Positions 22,905-33,358 of a stretch of 64,000 nt of DNA are shown in pieces. The position numbers and the translations under genes are program-made. The notes beneath the pieces were generated by a model. That model saw nothing but the letters and a program-made list of their open reading frames with translations. It was not told the origin of the DNA and did not search any database. Position 1 is the stretch's first letter. Each line of letters begins with the position of its first letter. The DNA is taken from contig NC_056032.1 in the NCBI RefSeq assembly GCF_004379255.2, positions 32,647,322 through 32,711,321 on the forward strand. Reading direction: 5' to 3'. The DNA comes from Salvia splendens. Its lineage: Eukaryota; Streptophyta; Magnoliopsida; Lamiales; Lamiaceae.

Positions 22905-22907
<3 letters not shown>
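22256..22907. mobile_element. About 652-bp (TA)n-bounded MITE, family F, copy 2
   Basis: It is a close full-length match to 13671-14323, starting GGGGTGTTATATTAC and ending AATTGATCACTCAC before (TA)n. Its left tip is shared with the target duplication of the preceding hAT element. Confidence 0.87.
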
Positions 22908-22974
<67 letters not shown>

Positions 22975-22977
<3 letters not shown>

Positions 22978-23299
22978 ATGTATTCATTTCCTTTTTGTAT
23001 CTTTTGTTCTTTGTTCTTTGTTCTTTTTAATCTCAGCCCCACGATTTTGTCATCCGACGGTTAGATTGGTGCCACGTGTCATTTAATAATGCAGATTTTC
23101 AGTTGAATAATGCACATCGACTAATAATGCACCATTATTGTGTAATAATGTAGATTTTCAGTTGAATAATGCACACCGACTAATAATGCACCATTATAGT
23201 GTAATAATGCAGATCATCTGGACCGTTGATGAATGAGATCTAACGGCCCATATTAAGAAGAATAAAAGATCTAAGGGATGAATAGGAGAATAACGCTCT

Positions 23300-23301
<2 letters not shown>
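22975..23301. mobile_element. About 327-bp (TA)n-bounded MITE, family A, short copy
   Basis: It starts GGGATGTATTCATTTCCTTT, identical to 14378, and ends GGAGAATAACGCTCTCC. Inside, TAATGCAC/TAATGCAG words recur, with a near-duplicate pair around GTAATAATGTAGATTTTCAG. It is a short derivative of the 2.4- to 3.6-kb family A elements. Confidence 0.85.
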
Positions 23302-23344
<43 letters not shown>

Positions 23345-24134
23345 GGGTAGTGATCTATGGCAAACACCCCTTAACCAAATAACTAGAGAACAAATCATAG
23401 CCACAGGATCAAAAAATCAAGGGCTATTATTAATACATGTAATTTTTAAATTTAAAGGAGAAATTAGTTCTCCTATCACTAATTTACTTCATAATAACAA
23501 GGCGGGGGTATAATGGTCATTGCACAAACAAAATTAGGGTTAAACTCTAATTAGTCGCTCATTCCTGAAAATCATTTCTCCTTCTCTTCTATTTTCTTCT
23601 CTTCTCTACTCTCTTCTTCTCGTTGAGGGGGGTGGCGGTGGGGCTGGAGAGGAGCGGGAGAGGTTTTTATGTGTGGTGAGGTCGTCGCCGACGGAGGATA
23701 AGAGCAGGCGGTATCTGAAGCCGCCGGAGCCGGATTTGGAGGAGCTGCTGCCGGCGGGGTTCGTGGAGAGAACGACATACCATAAATTCCTTTTCTTTTA
23801 TCAAGTACATTGTTTATTTTAATCAAACGATTTTATTTGCTTAGTGAATAACGCACTATGTTTGATTTATTTTATTAAGTTTTTCGTATGAGCTAGCTCT
23901 ATTTTTCTTGTAGTATGAAATGAAAGAGATGTATACTGTCTATAACTCAATTTGGTTAACGAGAATGCGAATTTGCTGTGCATGTAATTATTTTCAATGT
24001 AATTATTTTCAATTTGTATGATATTGATTTGTGAGTTGAAGGAGTGATGCATCCAACAAGAAGCCACCATAGGCTATAACACAAGCGGCAGGCCCATTGT
24101 AAACAAATCTTGACCGTTCTCTTATCCTAATATA

Positions 24135-24552
24135 AGAGTGATGTGTTTTGTAAACAAGAGTGAAGTAAAATCATGCTAAGAGTGATGTGTTTTGTAAACA
24201 AGAGTGAAGTAAAATCATGCTAAGAGTGATGTGTTTTGTAAACAAGAGTGAAGTAAAATTACAATAAGAGTGATGTGTTTTGTAAACAAGAGTGAAGTAA
24301 AATCATGCTAAGAGTGATGTGTTTATCACTGTTTTGTAAACAATAGTGAAGTAAAACCACGCTAAGAGTGATGTGTTTTGTAAACAATAGTGAAGTAAAA
24401 TCACGCTAAGAGTGATGTGTTTTGTAAACAAGAGTGAAGTAAAATCATAATAAGAGTGAAGTGTTTTGTAAACAAGAGTGAAGTAAAATCATAATAAGAG
24501 TGATGTGTTTTGTAAACAAGAGTGAAGTAATATCATAATAAGAGTGATGTGT
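24135..24552. repeat. 44-bp tandem repeat, about 9 copies
   Basis: The unit starts AGAGTGATGTGTTTTGTAAA and continues CAAGAGTGAAGTAAAATCA. It recurs every 44 bp from 24135 (next at 24179), with one short insertion near 24320. Within each unit GAGTGATGT and GAGTGAAGT form a half-unit echo. Confidence 0.92.
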
Positions 24553-24798
24553 TAAATTATTAGGACCGTATATATTGGTTACCACTTTCGTCAAAACCAG
24601 TGTGCATTGCATCATTATAATAAACCGTCAACTCAATAATCAAAGTTTTTACATTTATATATAAGGAACTCATAGGTGGAATCAAAATAATCCTCATAAT
24701 ATTATTGTACTAGTATAGTAACAATTTATATTTCATAAAATAAATACTAATAGTAGAATACGATAACAATTACGTAGACATGTAATGGGGCATGCATC

Positions 24799-25246
24799 CT
24801 ATCTAATGACATGAGCAATGAACGAATCCAACTCAATCCTCGAAACGCCGCCCGCCTCCGTCGCCTCCCTCACGGCGGCGCCCAGCTTCTCCGCCGTCTC
24901 CTTAATCCGACACCCTTCTTCCGACGCCATGAATCTCCTCACGACACTCTCAATCAACGACGCCTTCACTACTCCCGCCCTATCCTTCCACTCCCTCACC
25001 ACAATCTCCGTCTTCAAAACATCTGCAACCAGCGCGGCGTTGCTCGGCTGGTCGGAATGCATAGGCCACGCCGCGATCGCCACCCCGCCGCCATGCTCTC
25101 CACGCACGAATTCCACCCCCGCGATCGCGGAAGCAAGGCGAGCATTGCGGCTACGCCAGCAGCTGCACCTACGCAGATTTGGAAGGAAATCAATGGATAT
25201 TTGATCGCAGATTTGAAGGAGAAAGAAAGGAAACCTACGCAGATTT
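24799..25246. other. GC-rich coding-like remnant inside family E element, unidentified
   Basis: Three overlapping frames are open here. The minus frame (25116-24799) reads FVRGEHGGGVAIAAWPMHSD, then QPSNAALVADVLKTEIVVRE and FMASEEGCRIKETAEKLGAA. The last parts resemble the C-terminus of family 1 UDP-glycosyltransferases (HP-x2-A-DQ-x-x-NA...). If so, this is a captured gene piece on the minus strand. The similarity is from memory. Confidence 0.5.
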
Positions 25247-25381
25247 AAATTTCATATTGTAATTTCCAAAATACCCTTGGCCTATTTTATATAATTAAAA
25301 TAAATAATATTTGTTCCATTAAGATGTGTGGCTGAGATTTGTTCTCTAGTTATACACTTAAGATTAGTTATATCTTGATCA

Positions 25382-25428
<47 letters not shown>

Positions 25429-25729
25429 ATGTAATCATATCCTTTTTCCACATTTTCTCTAATCTCCTTCTTCATCTCAGCCGTTTATTTCCAAGATCCT
25501 AGGGCCTAAATTATTGGCTTTTACAATTAAATTAAATACAGTAAAAAACCGAAAAGGATAAAAGAGGGAATCACTAAATTGTTTGTTATGGTAACTTCCA
25601 TGATTTTCTCCTTTGAAGATCTAGGCGGTTATCTTCTAAAATCACACCCACCAAATGTGTTTCTCTCCCTACTCCGTCGCTGAACTCTTTCTCTCTCCCT
25701 ATTCCAAGCTGCAATGAAACCGTATTATT

Positions 25730-26965
25730 GGCTTAAATTATTTAGTGCACCATAGAGGAAGCCGATACACATAATGCACCAAATTGTACTACGTAATGCA
25801 TGTTATGGGTTATATAATACACGATGTGTGAACCGTAATGTATAAGTGTTCAGAGTCATTTTGTTTGTTTATGTTATACAACTTCACGAATAGTTTAAGA
25901 TTGGCACTGTTTGCTTGTTTGGGGGCACGTTTCACTCATTCCCCAAGGGTTTAGCAATCCTTGGGGCTAGGATGTAGTATGGTTCAAGCAACACAACCGT
26001 AACTAAAGTACACGAGTATCAGTCCTTCTACTATGGTTTAGTTATCAGCATCGCTAGGGCAGTAGTTTAAGCCGATACACATAATGCACCAAATTGTACT
26101 ACGTAATGCATGTTATGGGTTATATAATGCACGATGTGTGAACTGTAATGTATAAGAGTTCTGAGCCGTTTTGTTTGTTTATGTTATACAATTTCATGAA
26201 TAGTTTAAGATTGGCACTGTTTGCTTGTTTGAGGCACGTTTCAATCATTCCCCAAGGGTTTAGCGATCCTTGGGGCTAGGGTGTATTATGGTTCAAGCAA
26301 CACAGCTGTAACTAAAGTCCACGAGTATCAGTCCTTCTTCTATGGTTTAGTTATCAGCGTCGCTAGGGTAGTAGTTTAAGACGATACACATAATGCACCA
26401 AATTGTACTAGGTAATGCATGTTATTGACTATATAATTGACGATTTGTGAACTGCAATGTATATGTTTTTTGAACCGTTTTGTTTGTTTATGTTATACAA
26501 TTTCACGAATAGTTTAAGATTGACACTGGTTGCTTGTTTGGGGCACGTTTCACTCATTCCCCAAGGGTTTAGCGATCCTTGGGGCTAGGGTGTATTATGG
26601 TTCAAGCAACACAGCTGTAACTAAAGTCCACGAGTATCAGTCCTTCTTTTATGGTTTAGTTATCAGCGTCGCTAGGGTAGTAGTTTAAGACGATACACAT
26701 AATGCACCAAATTGTACTAGGTAATGCATGTTATTGACTATATAATGGACGATTTGTGAACTGCAATGTATATGTTTTCTGAACCGTTTTGTTTGTTTAT
26801 GTTATACAATTTCATGAATAGTTTAAGATTGGCACTGGTTGCTTGTTTGGGGCACGTTTCAATTATTCCCCAAGGGTTTAGCAATCCTTGGGGCTAGGGT
26901 GTAGTATGGTTTAAGCAACGCAACCGTAACTAAAGTCCACGAGTATCAGTTCTTCCTCTGAGGTT
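25730..26965. repeat. 309-bp tandem repeat, 4 copies, each with a stem-loop
   Basis: CCAAGGGTTT lies at 25943, 26252, 26561 and 26870, an exact 309-bp step. Each copy holds CCCCAAGG-10 nt-CCTTGGGG followed by CTAGG (for example 26250-26275), and TAATGCACCAAATTGTACTA. The layout matches the array in the family A element at 14378. Confidence 0.92.
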
Positions 26966-27041
26966 TATTTATCATCTCGACTAGGGGGTAGTATTAATCG
27001 ATAAATGTAATCTACAAATAATACTGTAAAATGTAATCTAT

Positions 27042-27326
27042 CTAATCAGTGATGTACAATGTATGTACTGTAATGTATAATTTTTCCTGATATGTTTTTG
27101 TTATGATTGTATACAACAATTTAGTTTGCTCAGCACTTCCCCACCAGTTGCCATATCTGAGGCTGTATAGATGGTCGACCTTCCTCCCCCTTGGTTTCCT
27201 ATGCTCAGGCTCTTCCTGAGCTGTACCTGTCCCGGCCTCTGCTAATCTCTCCCGGGATTTTTGGGCAATTCCAACTGGGATTACATCATCGACCACTTCA
27301 TCGATGTCCAATCTAAGCTGCTTCAC
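27042..27326 (-). pseudogene. Unidentified coding-like fragment in family A element
   Basis: The minus strand reads KQLRLDIDEVVDDVIPVGIA, later EEPEHRKPRGRKVDHLYSLR. It is charged, with a basic RKPRGRK segment. The place corresponds to the Ulp1-like relic of the related element at 7577, but I see no RHMETY motif. Function not recognised. Confidence 0.35.
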
Positions 27327-27329
27327 TGC

Positions 27330-28150
27330 TGTCCAACATACAACATCAGAACATGATTGAATGTATAATACTTGATGGTCGGTGTATAATACTTGCTAAA
27401 TAATGTACAGAAGCAATCAGATAATGCACAACAGAATATTACATTGCACCAACTAGATTCATATACACAAGCAGTCAAATAATGCATAATACTTGAGAAA
27501 TAATGTATAAAAATAGATAAATAATGTACAAAGGCAATCAAATAATGCACAAAGGAATATGACATTCACCTATTCACCCATGTACACAAGCAGTCACATA
27601 ATACCCAATACTTGATAAATAATGTAAACTATTAGCTAAATAATGTACAGATTCAATAAAATAACGTACACAAGACTATTGCATTCAACCATTCACCCAA
27701 GTACACAAGCAGTCAAATAATGTTTAATACTTGATAAATAATGTAAACTTCTAGCTACATAATGTACAGATTCAATCAAAAAATGCACACAGGAATAATG
27801 CATTCACCTATTCACTCATGTACACAAGCAATCACATAATGCTCAATACTTGACAAATAATGTAAATTACTAGCTAAATAATGTACAGATTCAATAAAAT
27901 AATGCACACGGAAATATTGCATTCACCCATTCACCCATGTACACAAGCAGTCAGATAATACCTATTAATTGATAAATAATGAATACTAATAGTTAAATAA
28001 TGTATAGATTCAATCAAATAATACACATAGGAATATTGCATTCACCCAATCACCCGTATACACAATCAGTCAAATAATGGATAATACTTGACGAATAATG
28101 TGTAAACAGTGACTAATAATGTACCCAATCAATCAAGTAATGCACAACAG
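27330..28150. repeat. Field of TAATGYAC words in units of about 120 bp
   Basis: AATAATGTACA, AATAATGCACA, ACACAAGCAGTCA and ATACTTGATAAATAATG recur in order about every 120-130 bp (ACAAGCAGTCA near 27465, 27590, 27706, 27828, 27945). No gene is seen. Confidence 0.8.
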
Positions 28151-28267
28151 AAAATTACATTCACCTATCCCCATTTAAAAAAAAACCGCCGACGAATGCA
28201 CCAAGGAATACTAAATGATGTACATCAACACCAGGAATTCTACATGAAAATGAAATAGATCTCTCAC

Positions 28268-28316
28268 CTTCAGCCGGCGTTGGTTGAGATCTTGAAGGTC
28301 GGCCTCTCTTCATCAT
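28268..28316 (-). pseudogene. Short basic leader exon (KRGRP) of the family A right-hand gene
   Basis: The minus strand reads MMKRGRPSRSQPTPAE and stops at a GT donor (GAAG/GTGAGA). RGRP is the core of an AT-hook. With only one short exon left, the identity of the gene is unknown. Confidence 0.35.
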
Positions 28317-28988
28317 AATGTATCTGCGAGACGAAACAAATATCAAAACCTCTAAGATTTCGTCGACAAAATCTGCAATTAAGGCATGGTAAACTAGAAA
28401 ATAATTTCACACCCTATAATAGGCTGAACCCTAACAAAAAAGGAAAACGAATTTATGATTTCAGCAAAACGAGACCAAGGTGAGTTTGAAAACAGAGACT
28501 TTTTTGGGGATAAATTATTGAATCGACGAGAAGGTGGGGTGGTAGGCGGCGGATATTGCCGATTCACGGTGAGTATTACAGAAAAATTAACCTTTTTGAA
28601 ACCCTACCTTTTCGTCGCCTTCAACATGATGGTCGCGCACTACGGACGGCAAACCTTCCAAAAATCGCGGTCTCTCTGTAGATTTCCGGTTGCTTCAGGT
28701 GGCGGCTAGGGTTTAGAGACTGGTGGGTATGTGGGGAGACAATTTACAGTAATGAATTGAGGGAGTAGATGGAATGTGATAGCAAAATCCCTCTTAAATT
28801 TCGCACATTCCATTTTTGGGCGATTTTGGTATTGTACATTTACTAATTTACCCATATAATGCACAAAAGGGCCCTAATAATGTAAGGACGAGATCATTAG
28901 TAAGCTTCTCATCCGGATCGTCCATCCCTCAAATCTAACGGTTCCAATTAAGAAGGAACTTAAATCTAAGGGAGGAAAATGAGATTAA

Positions 28989-29048
<60 letters not shown>

Positions 29049-29050
<2 letters not shown>

Positions 29051-29698
29051 GAGTGTTATATTACTTACTTAATACTTAATTGCTAACTATAATTAAATAA
29101 TAGCCATTAGATATTCAAATCAAGGGCCTAGATCATCAGCCCCGGAATGTCAATACGATAAAAAAAAACCGTCAGTAAGGGTATTAAGGTCAATTTACAA
29201 CAAATTAGTTGTAACTAACTTTTGATAAATATCCCATAACTGTAAAACGCATATAACTTCTCGTTTTTAATTATTTTTTTGCACAACATATATCAAATTA
29301 AAGATAATTTCATAAGGATTCTAACGAGATCTCACTTGCATATGTTCCGATGTAAAAATTTGAAAAAATATCAAAAATTTTCAATTTTTTCGTAGAGCAG
29401 CAAATGTCAATATAGTATATAAAATATGTCAATATAATACATGTAGAATGTCATTGATTTATTCATTCTTAAATCAATGTGTTGACATTCTCAAAGCATT
29501 GTGTAAATATTTTCAAAACACTATGTTGACATTTTCATCCAAAACCCTAATTTGATAGTTTTTTTTATCTTTTTCGATTTAATTAATAAAAATAAAAAAT
29601 TACACATGGCAAATTTTAGACCACTGGATTTCTAAAATCCCATGGTCTTAAATTAGTTGTAGTTAGCAATTAAATGATGAGTTAGTTATTGATCACTC

Positions 29699-29703
<5 letters not shown>
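29049..29703. mobile_element. About 655-bp (TA)n-bounded MITE, family F, copy 3
   Basis: It is a close full-length match to the copies at 13671 and 22256, starting GGGAGTGTTATATTAC and ending TTATTGATCACTCTC before (TA)n. Confidence 0.87.
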
Positions 29704-29749
<46 letters not shown>

Positions 29750-30335
29750 CCTATATATAGGGTATATATATATATATGTTTTTTTTCGGTTTTTTGGGTT
29801 TTTCGGGTTTTATGTTTGGTTTTTTTAGTTTTTCGAGTTCGGTTCGGTTTGGATTTTGAACTAAATTCGATTTTTTGATTTTGGTTCGGTTTGGGAAAAA
29901 CCGAATTGAAACCCGAATGCTCATCCCTAATCTAAAAATCTAAAACAAGGAGAGAATATGGAGAAAATGAAGAGAAATGAAGGAGATGTGCATTTGTGGG
30001 TCAATTATCACAATGAAGAGTATGCCTATTTATAGGCAAATTTATGCTGCCGTTGTGGACTTTAGGGACTCTTCGGTATCGATGATGGTTGAGCCGCTAT
30101 GTTTGAAGTCACGTTGATTTAATTTTTTACTCATAAAGGAGAGCAGCTCTATAGTTTAACTATTCCGTAATTTTTAAGAATGATTTAGTTAGGAAATGGT
30201 TCATATTTTTCAGGAATGATTTAGTTAGGAAATGGTTCATATTTTTCAGGGACGAGATGGATGAGGTATAACAAAAAATTATTTATAGTTTCTTCAAAAT
30301 GATGAATAGCTTTTGGGGGCATAATTCAGAAATAA
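29750..30335. other. Gap: hAT-like end remnant and unassigned sequence
   Basis: From about 29775 to 29930 TTCGGTTTTT/GGTTCGGTTT words lead to CCGAATGCTCATCCCTA, which resembles a TAGGGATG-type hAT end read inverted. A 34-bp phrase (AGGAATGATTTAGTTAGGAA...) is duplicated in tandem near 30175-30250. The rest is unassigned. Confidence 0.45.
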
Positions 30336-30657
30336 GAGCATCTCCAATGGCGGACGTCCGGTCGGACGTCCGCGACGGGCGACCGGGACGTCCGCTATTG
30401 TGGCGTCGAAGGTCGGATACGGACGTCCCGTGAGGACGTCGGGTGTCCTCGGACGTGCGGGCGACGGGCTGGCGGACGTCCGCCATTGTGGAGTGGGTCG
30501 GACGTCCTAGTGGGAAGGGCGATGGGAAGGGCGGATTGTGCAGGGGATGTCCTAGTGACGTGACAGTGGGATGAGAAGTCCTAGTGACGTGGCAGAAGCT
30601 GTTTTTGGGATGTCCTAGTGAATGTCCGAGTGGGACATCCGCCTACTGGAGATGCTC
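30336..30657. mobile_element. 322-bp Tourist-like MITE (PIF/Harbinger)
   Basis: The inverted ends are GAGCATCTCCAATGGCGGA and, reversed from the right, GAGCATCTCCAGTAGGCGGA. The flanking 3-bp duplication is TAA (30333-30335 and 30658-30660). The inside is rich in GGACGTCC words and CTAGTGACGTGGCAG. It belongs to the same family as the elements near 61.55-62.43 kb. Confidence 0.9.
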
Positions 30658-30812
30658 TAAGAACCCAACGCTAGTTCGGGGCATTTGGCCTTTTGTGAGC
30701 GGGCGGGGTATTTTAACTATCTTAACGGGTCGGATCCTCCCGCGGATCGCGGCGTCTTCGTCAAGAAAAGAATATCACTTTCTTAAACTATTTAATGGTC
30801 CTACCTAATCCG

Positions 30813-30819
30813 TATAAAT
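30813..30819 (+). promoter_or_regulatory. TATA box of the ML-domain gene
   Basis: TATAAAT lies 97 bp before the ATG at 30910, a normal spacing for a plant promoter with a short leader. The Tourist MITE ends about 155 bp upstream, so it sits in the proximal promoter. Confidence 0.6.
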
Positions 30820-30909
30820 TGTCGCCGATCATTGAGTGAGGACACGTGATTTTTTTTCTTCATCAAAAAAACGTCTGATTCTCTCTCCAAAAACACTTGA
30901 GTTCGAACA

Positions 30910-32819
30910 ATGGCTGGTGTGCCGATGAAGGTCTTCGGTTGTTTTCTCGTTGCTCTGTGTCTACTTGTACCGTTGATTTCCGCCAAGGCAGCCGATGTTA
31001 AATATTGCGGTCTGTTTTCTTTTCTTCTCCCGCCGATTTGAATAATCGCTCACTCCAGAACTTCGATTAGTTGACTTCTTTCGTTCACTTCAGTTTCTGT
31101 GCTTACAATTTGATCTGCTCATTGATTCTGAATTCCTGATTTATTCCTTTTGTTCGTCGTGTTTTGTGCGCTTTGGTTTTTTCGCCTAGGGTTTTTGGAT
31201 GGTTGATCTGATTTTATTTGTGCCGATTGTACCTGAACAGTATTCAATCGGTGATGTGGAGGTTATGATCATGCCTGAGTAATTATTTTTTGTGAAATTA
31301 GACTTACTTAATTTGGATTGGACTGTATGGTCGATTCGTTGACCAAGAGAGAGGGAGAAGGCTAGAAAAAGAAGTTAGATGTAGAATTGATCACTCATTG
31401 CATGTTTCTGTGGTAGTGTATATCTGTAGCCTTAATTTGCCTATTTTATGGTTTGAAATGTCGGCCTTAATTTGCTCCTTGATCTGTCATATATTGGTGC
31501 TTGCGTGTGCTTATTGATTACGTATTTAGAATTCACAAATCAGAGCAAGGTTTCATTTAACTGATATACTCCTAATTGGATATTCTCTCGCATTCTTTTA
31601 ATTTTTTCTTTCTTTCTGGGTAATGTGTTTCAGATAAGAAGGCTAATTATATTGTCAAGGTGAATGGACTCGACATAGATCCGTATCCAATTTCCAGAGG
31701 CTCGAATACCACCTTTGCAATTTCTGCAACTACTGGTGATTGCTTATTCTACATTCCTTCACTGTTTATGATGATGTACTTTGATAAACATAATTTCTTG
31801 TGCCGACTTATTCTATTAATTTGTTTATTCGAAAGTTGCTCCTGCATACCCTCCAAGTTCTTCCTTAAATGGAACTGATCCCTAATTAAAGGATGCTAGT
31901 AGCTTAATTAACTCCAAATTTTGTTTCATGCCAACTGTGATTCAGATCTTGACACAGTTAGTTGTCAAGCTGATTATATCGCCACTGATTCAGGGTATAG
32001 GGGAAGGTAGATGGGACTGCAATTTTGACCATCTCTTTATTTTAGAATTAGTTTGGCCATCTTGTTGTGTTTAATTGTCTAGGGATCAAGAATATTGGAT
32101 GTGTTACTGCGAGGATATTCATGGATGGTTCTATATCTTTTAATGATGTTTGCGCATATATAAACCAAATGTTGGTTGTCGGTTGTCCTTCATTTTTTAA
32201 ACTTGTGTGAAATAACTTGGATTAACTAACATCCTTCTTCCCCATGCTCCTCTGTAAGAGCTGTCCACATCTCCGTAAGCTGAAATCTACATACCTTTTA
32301 CTAGTCTTCAAATGTCGACGTCACACAGTTAGTTCTATTGAGTTCAAAGTTTGAGAAATGATTATTTAATGCAGGTCAACCAATAACTGGCGGGAAACTC
32401 GTTATTGATGTCTCGTACTTTTGGTTTCACGTCCATAGTGAGGATCGTGATCTCTGTAAAGATACTTCATGTCCGATCGATGTCGGTGATTTTCTGGTCT
32501 CTCACTCCCAGGAATTACCTGGAATCACCCCACCTGTGAGACATTTACTCTCTATTCCTCCTGAGTTTCTTATTAGACAACACATTGACCTCCTTTAAGA
32601 GGTGGCATGTATATGTTGAATGATCCTCAATCCAGTAGCAGCATCAAGTTCTAGAACACGTTTGTCATGAATACATCTAATTTACACGTTTTATTATGTT
32701 TGCAGGGTTCATACACTCTTACAATGAAAATGGTGGATGGGAACAACAATCAGTTGACGTGCATTACTGTTGACTTCAGCATTGGTTTCATTGCAGAAGA
32801 GACCTTGGCTGTTATGTAA
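30910..32819 (+). CDS. ML-domain (MD-2-related lipid-recognition) protein, secreted or vacuolar
   Basis: Four exons, 30910-31009, 31634-31735, 32375-32535 and 32706-32819, join in frame with GT-AG introns (phases 1, 1, 0) into about 158 aa. The N-terminus (KVFGCFLVALCLLVPLISA) is a signal peptide. The mature part starts ADVKYCDKKANY and has the Cys pattern of the ML fold (YC, DLC, TSCPI, LTC). It includes NGLDIDPYPISRGSNTTF and YTLTMKMVDGN, and ends SIGFIAEETLAVM. Plant ML proteins bind sterols or phospholipids in the endomembrane or extracellular space. Length and all introns look normal, so it is probably functional. The next gene on the right is a broken NT-C2 gene on the opposite strand. 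Confidence 0.93.
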
Positions 32820-33358
32820 GCTCGAGAATGTTCTCAGTACTCCTATCTTTCCCAGCCTTTGCCTAATGTATATAAGACTTGTTTTTATGTATCACGTCCG
32901 AACCCTTTCACCTTTGAGTATCTAATGCATGTATTCCGACAGTGACAATAATCTCTCTTCCTCGCTTGGCAATGATTTTATACTGGTAATCGGTGGTGTG
33001 ACCACCCAAAATACCATAATTTGCAGTAGGCATCACCAAAATTGGTGGCTGGGGAACTCATCAAATAGATAAACAAAAACGACTAAATAAATAATGGAAA
33101 TCAGTAACAACATTGTTATGTCATTCAAATCTAAAAGAAAGCTAATAGCTAGTGAATGAAAGACACATTCAAAGTGGGATACAAAAAATGCTATCACCTT
33201 ATACATTACTAGAGACAAATTGAACACAATATGCGTACACCAAGATGAACTTCAGTGTAGATTCCTAATCCTATGATACAACGTAGTCAGCACACGCCCC
33301 TCTTCGAAGGATTTTTGAAGTTAGCTATACACCGTAGTCAGATATACATTTACCAGAT
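32820..33358. other. 3' flank between convergent genes
   Basis: This should contain the 3' UTR of the ML gene and the 3' end of the minus-strand NT-C2 pseudogene. No separate gene or repeat is recognised. Confidence 0.5.

Larger units (their letters stand above)
23341..25388. mobile_element. 2-kb (TA)n-bounded element, family E
   Basis: The inverted ends are clear: TATAGGGTAGTGATC next to (TA)n on both sides, then about 40 bp in ATAACTAGAGAACAAATC and AGCCAC on both. Inside are a short GC-rich stretch (23620-23780), a 44-bp tandem array and a second GC-rich stretch (24800-25240). The GC-rich parts look like remnants of two exons, but no product is recognised. Confidence 0.8.
25426..28991. 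mobile_element. 3.6-kb (TA)n-bounded element, family A, largest copy
   Basis: Left end GGGATGTAATCATATCCTTT and right end AGGAAAATGAGATTAACAC lie next to (TA)n. Going inward, both reach CTTCTT/AAGAAGG and then TCAGCCGTT or the inverted AACGG word. It holds a 309-bp tandem array (left), minus-strand coding-like pieces (27042-27326 and 28268-28316) and a long TAATGYAC word field (27330-28150). Confidence 0.75.

Noticed and set aside
14690..26900. Helitron ends, from a GC hairpin followed by CTAG
   Set aside because: The hairpin is internal and tandemly repeated, the element ends are inverted repeats next to (TA)n, and no TC 5' end or Rep/helicase is seen. Kept only as an aside in a finding.
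7354..29750. CRISPR-like array, from regular short repeats
   Set aside because: Spacing is irregular, spacers are related to each other, and this is plant nuclear DNA.
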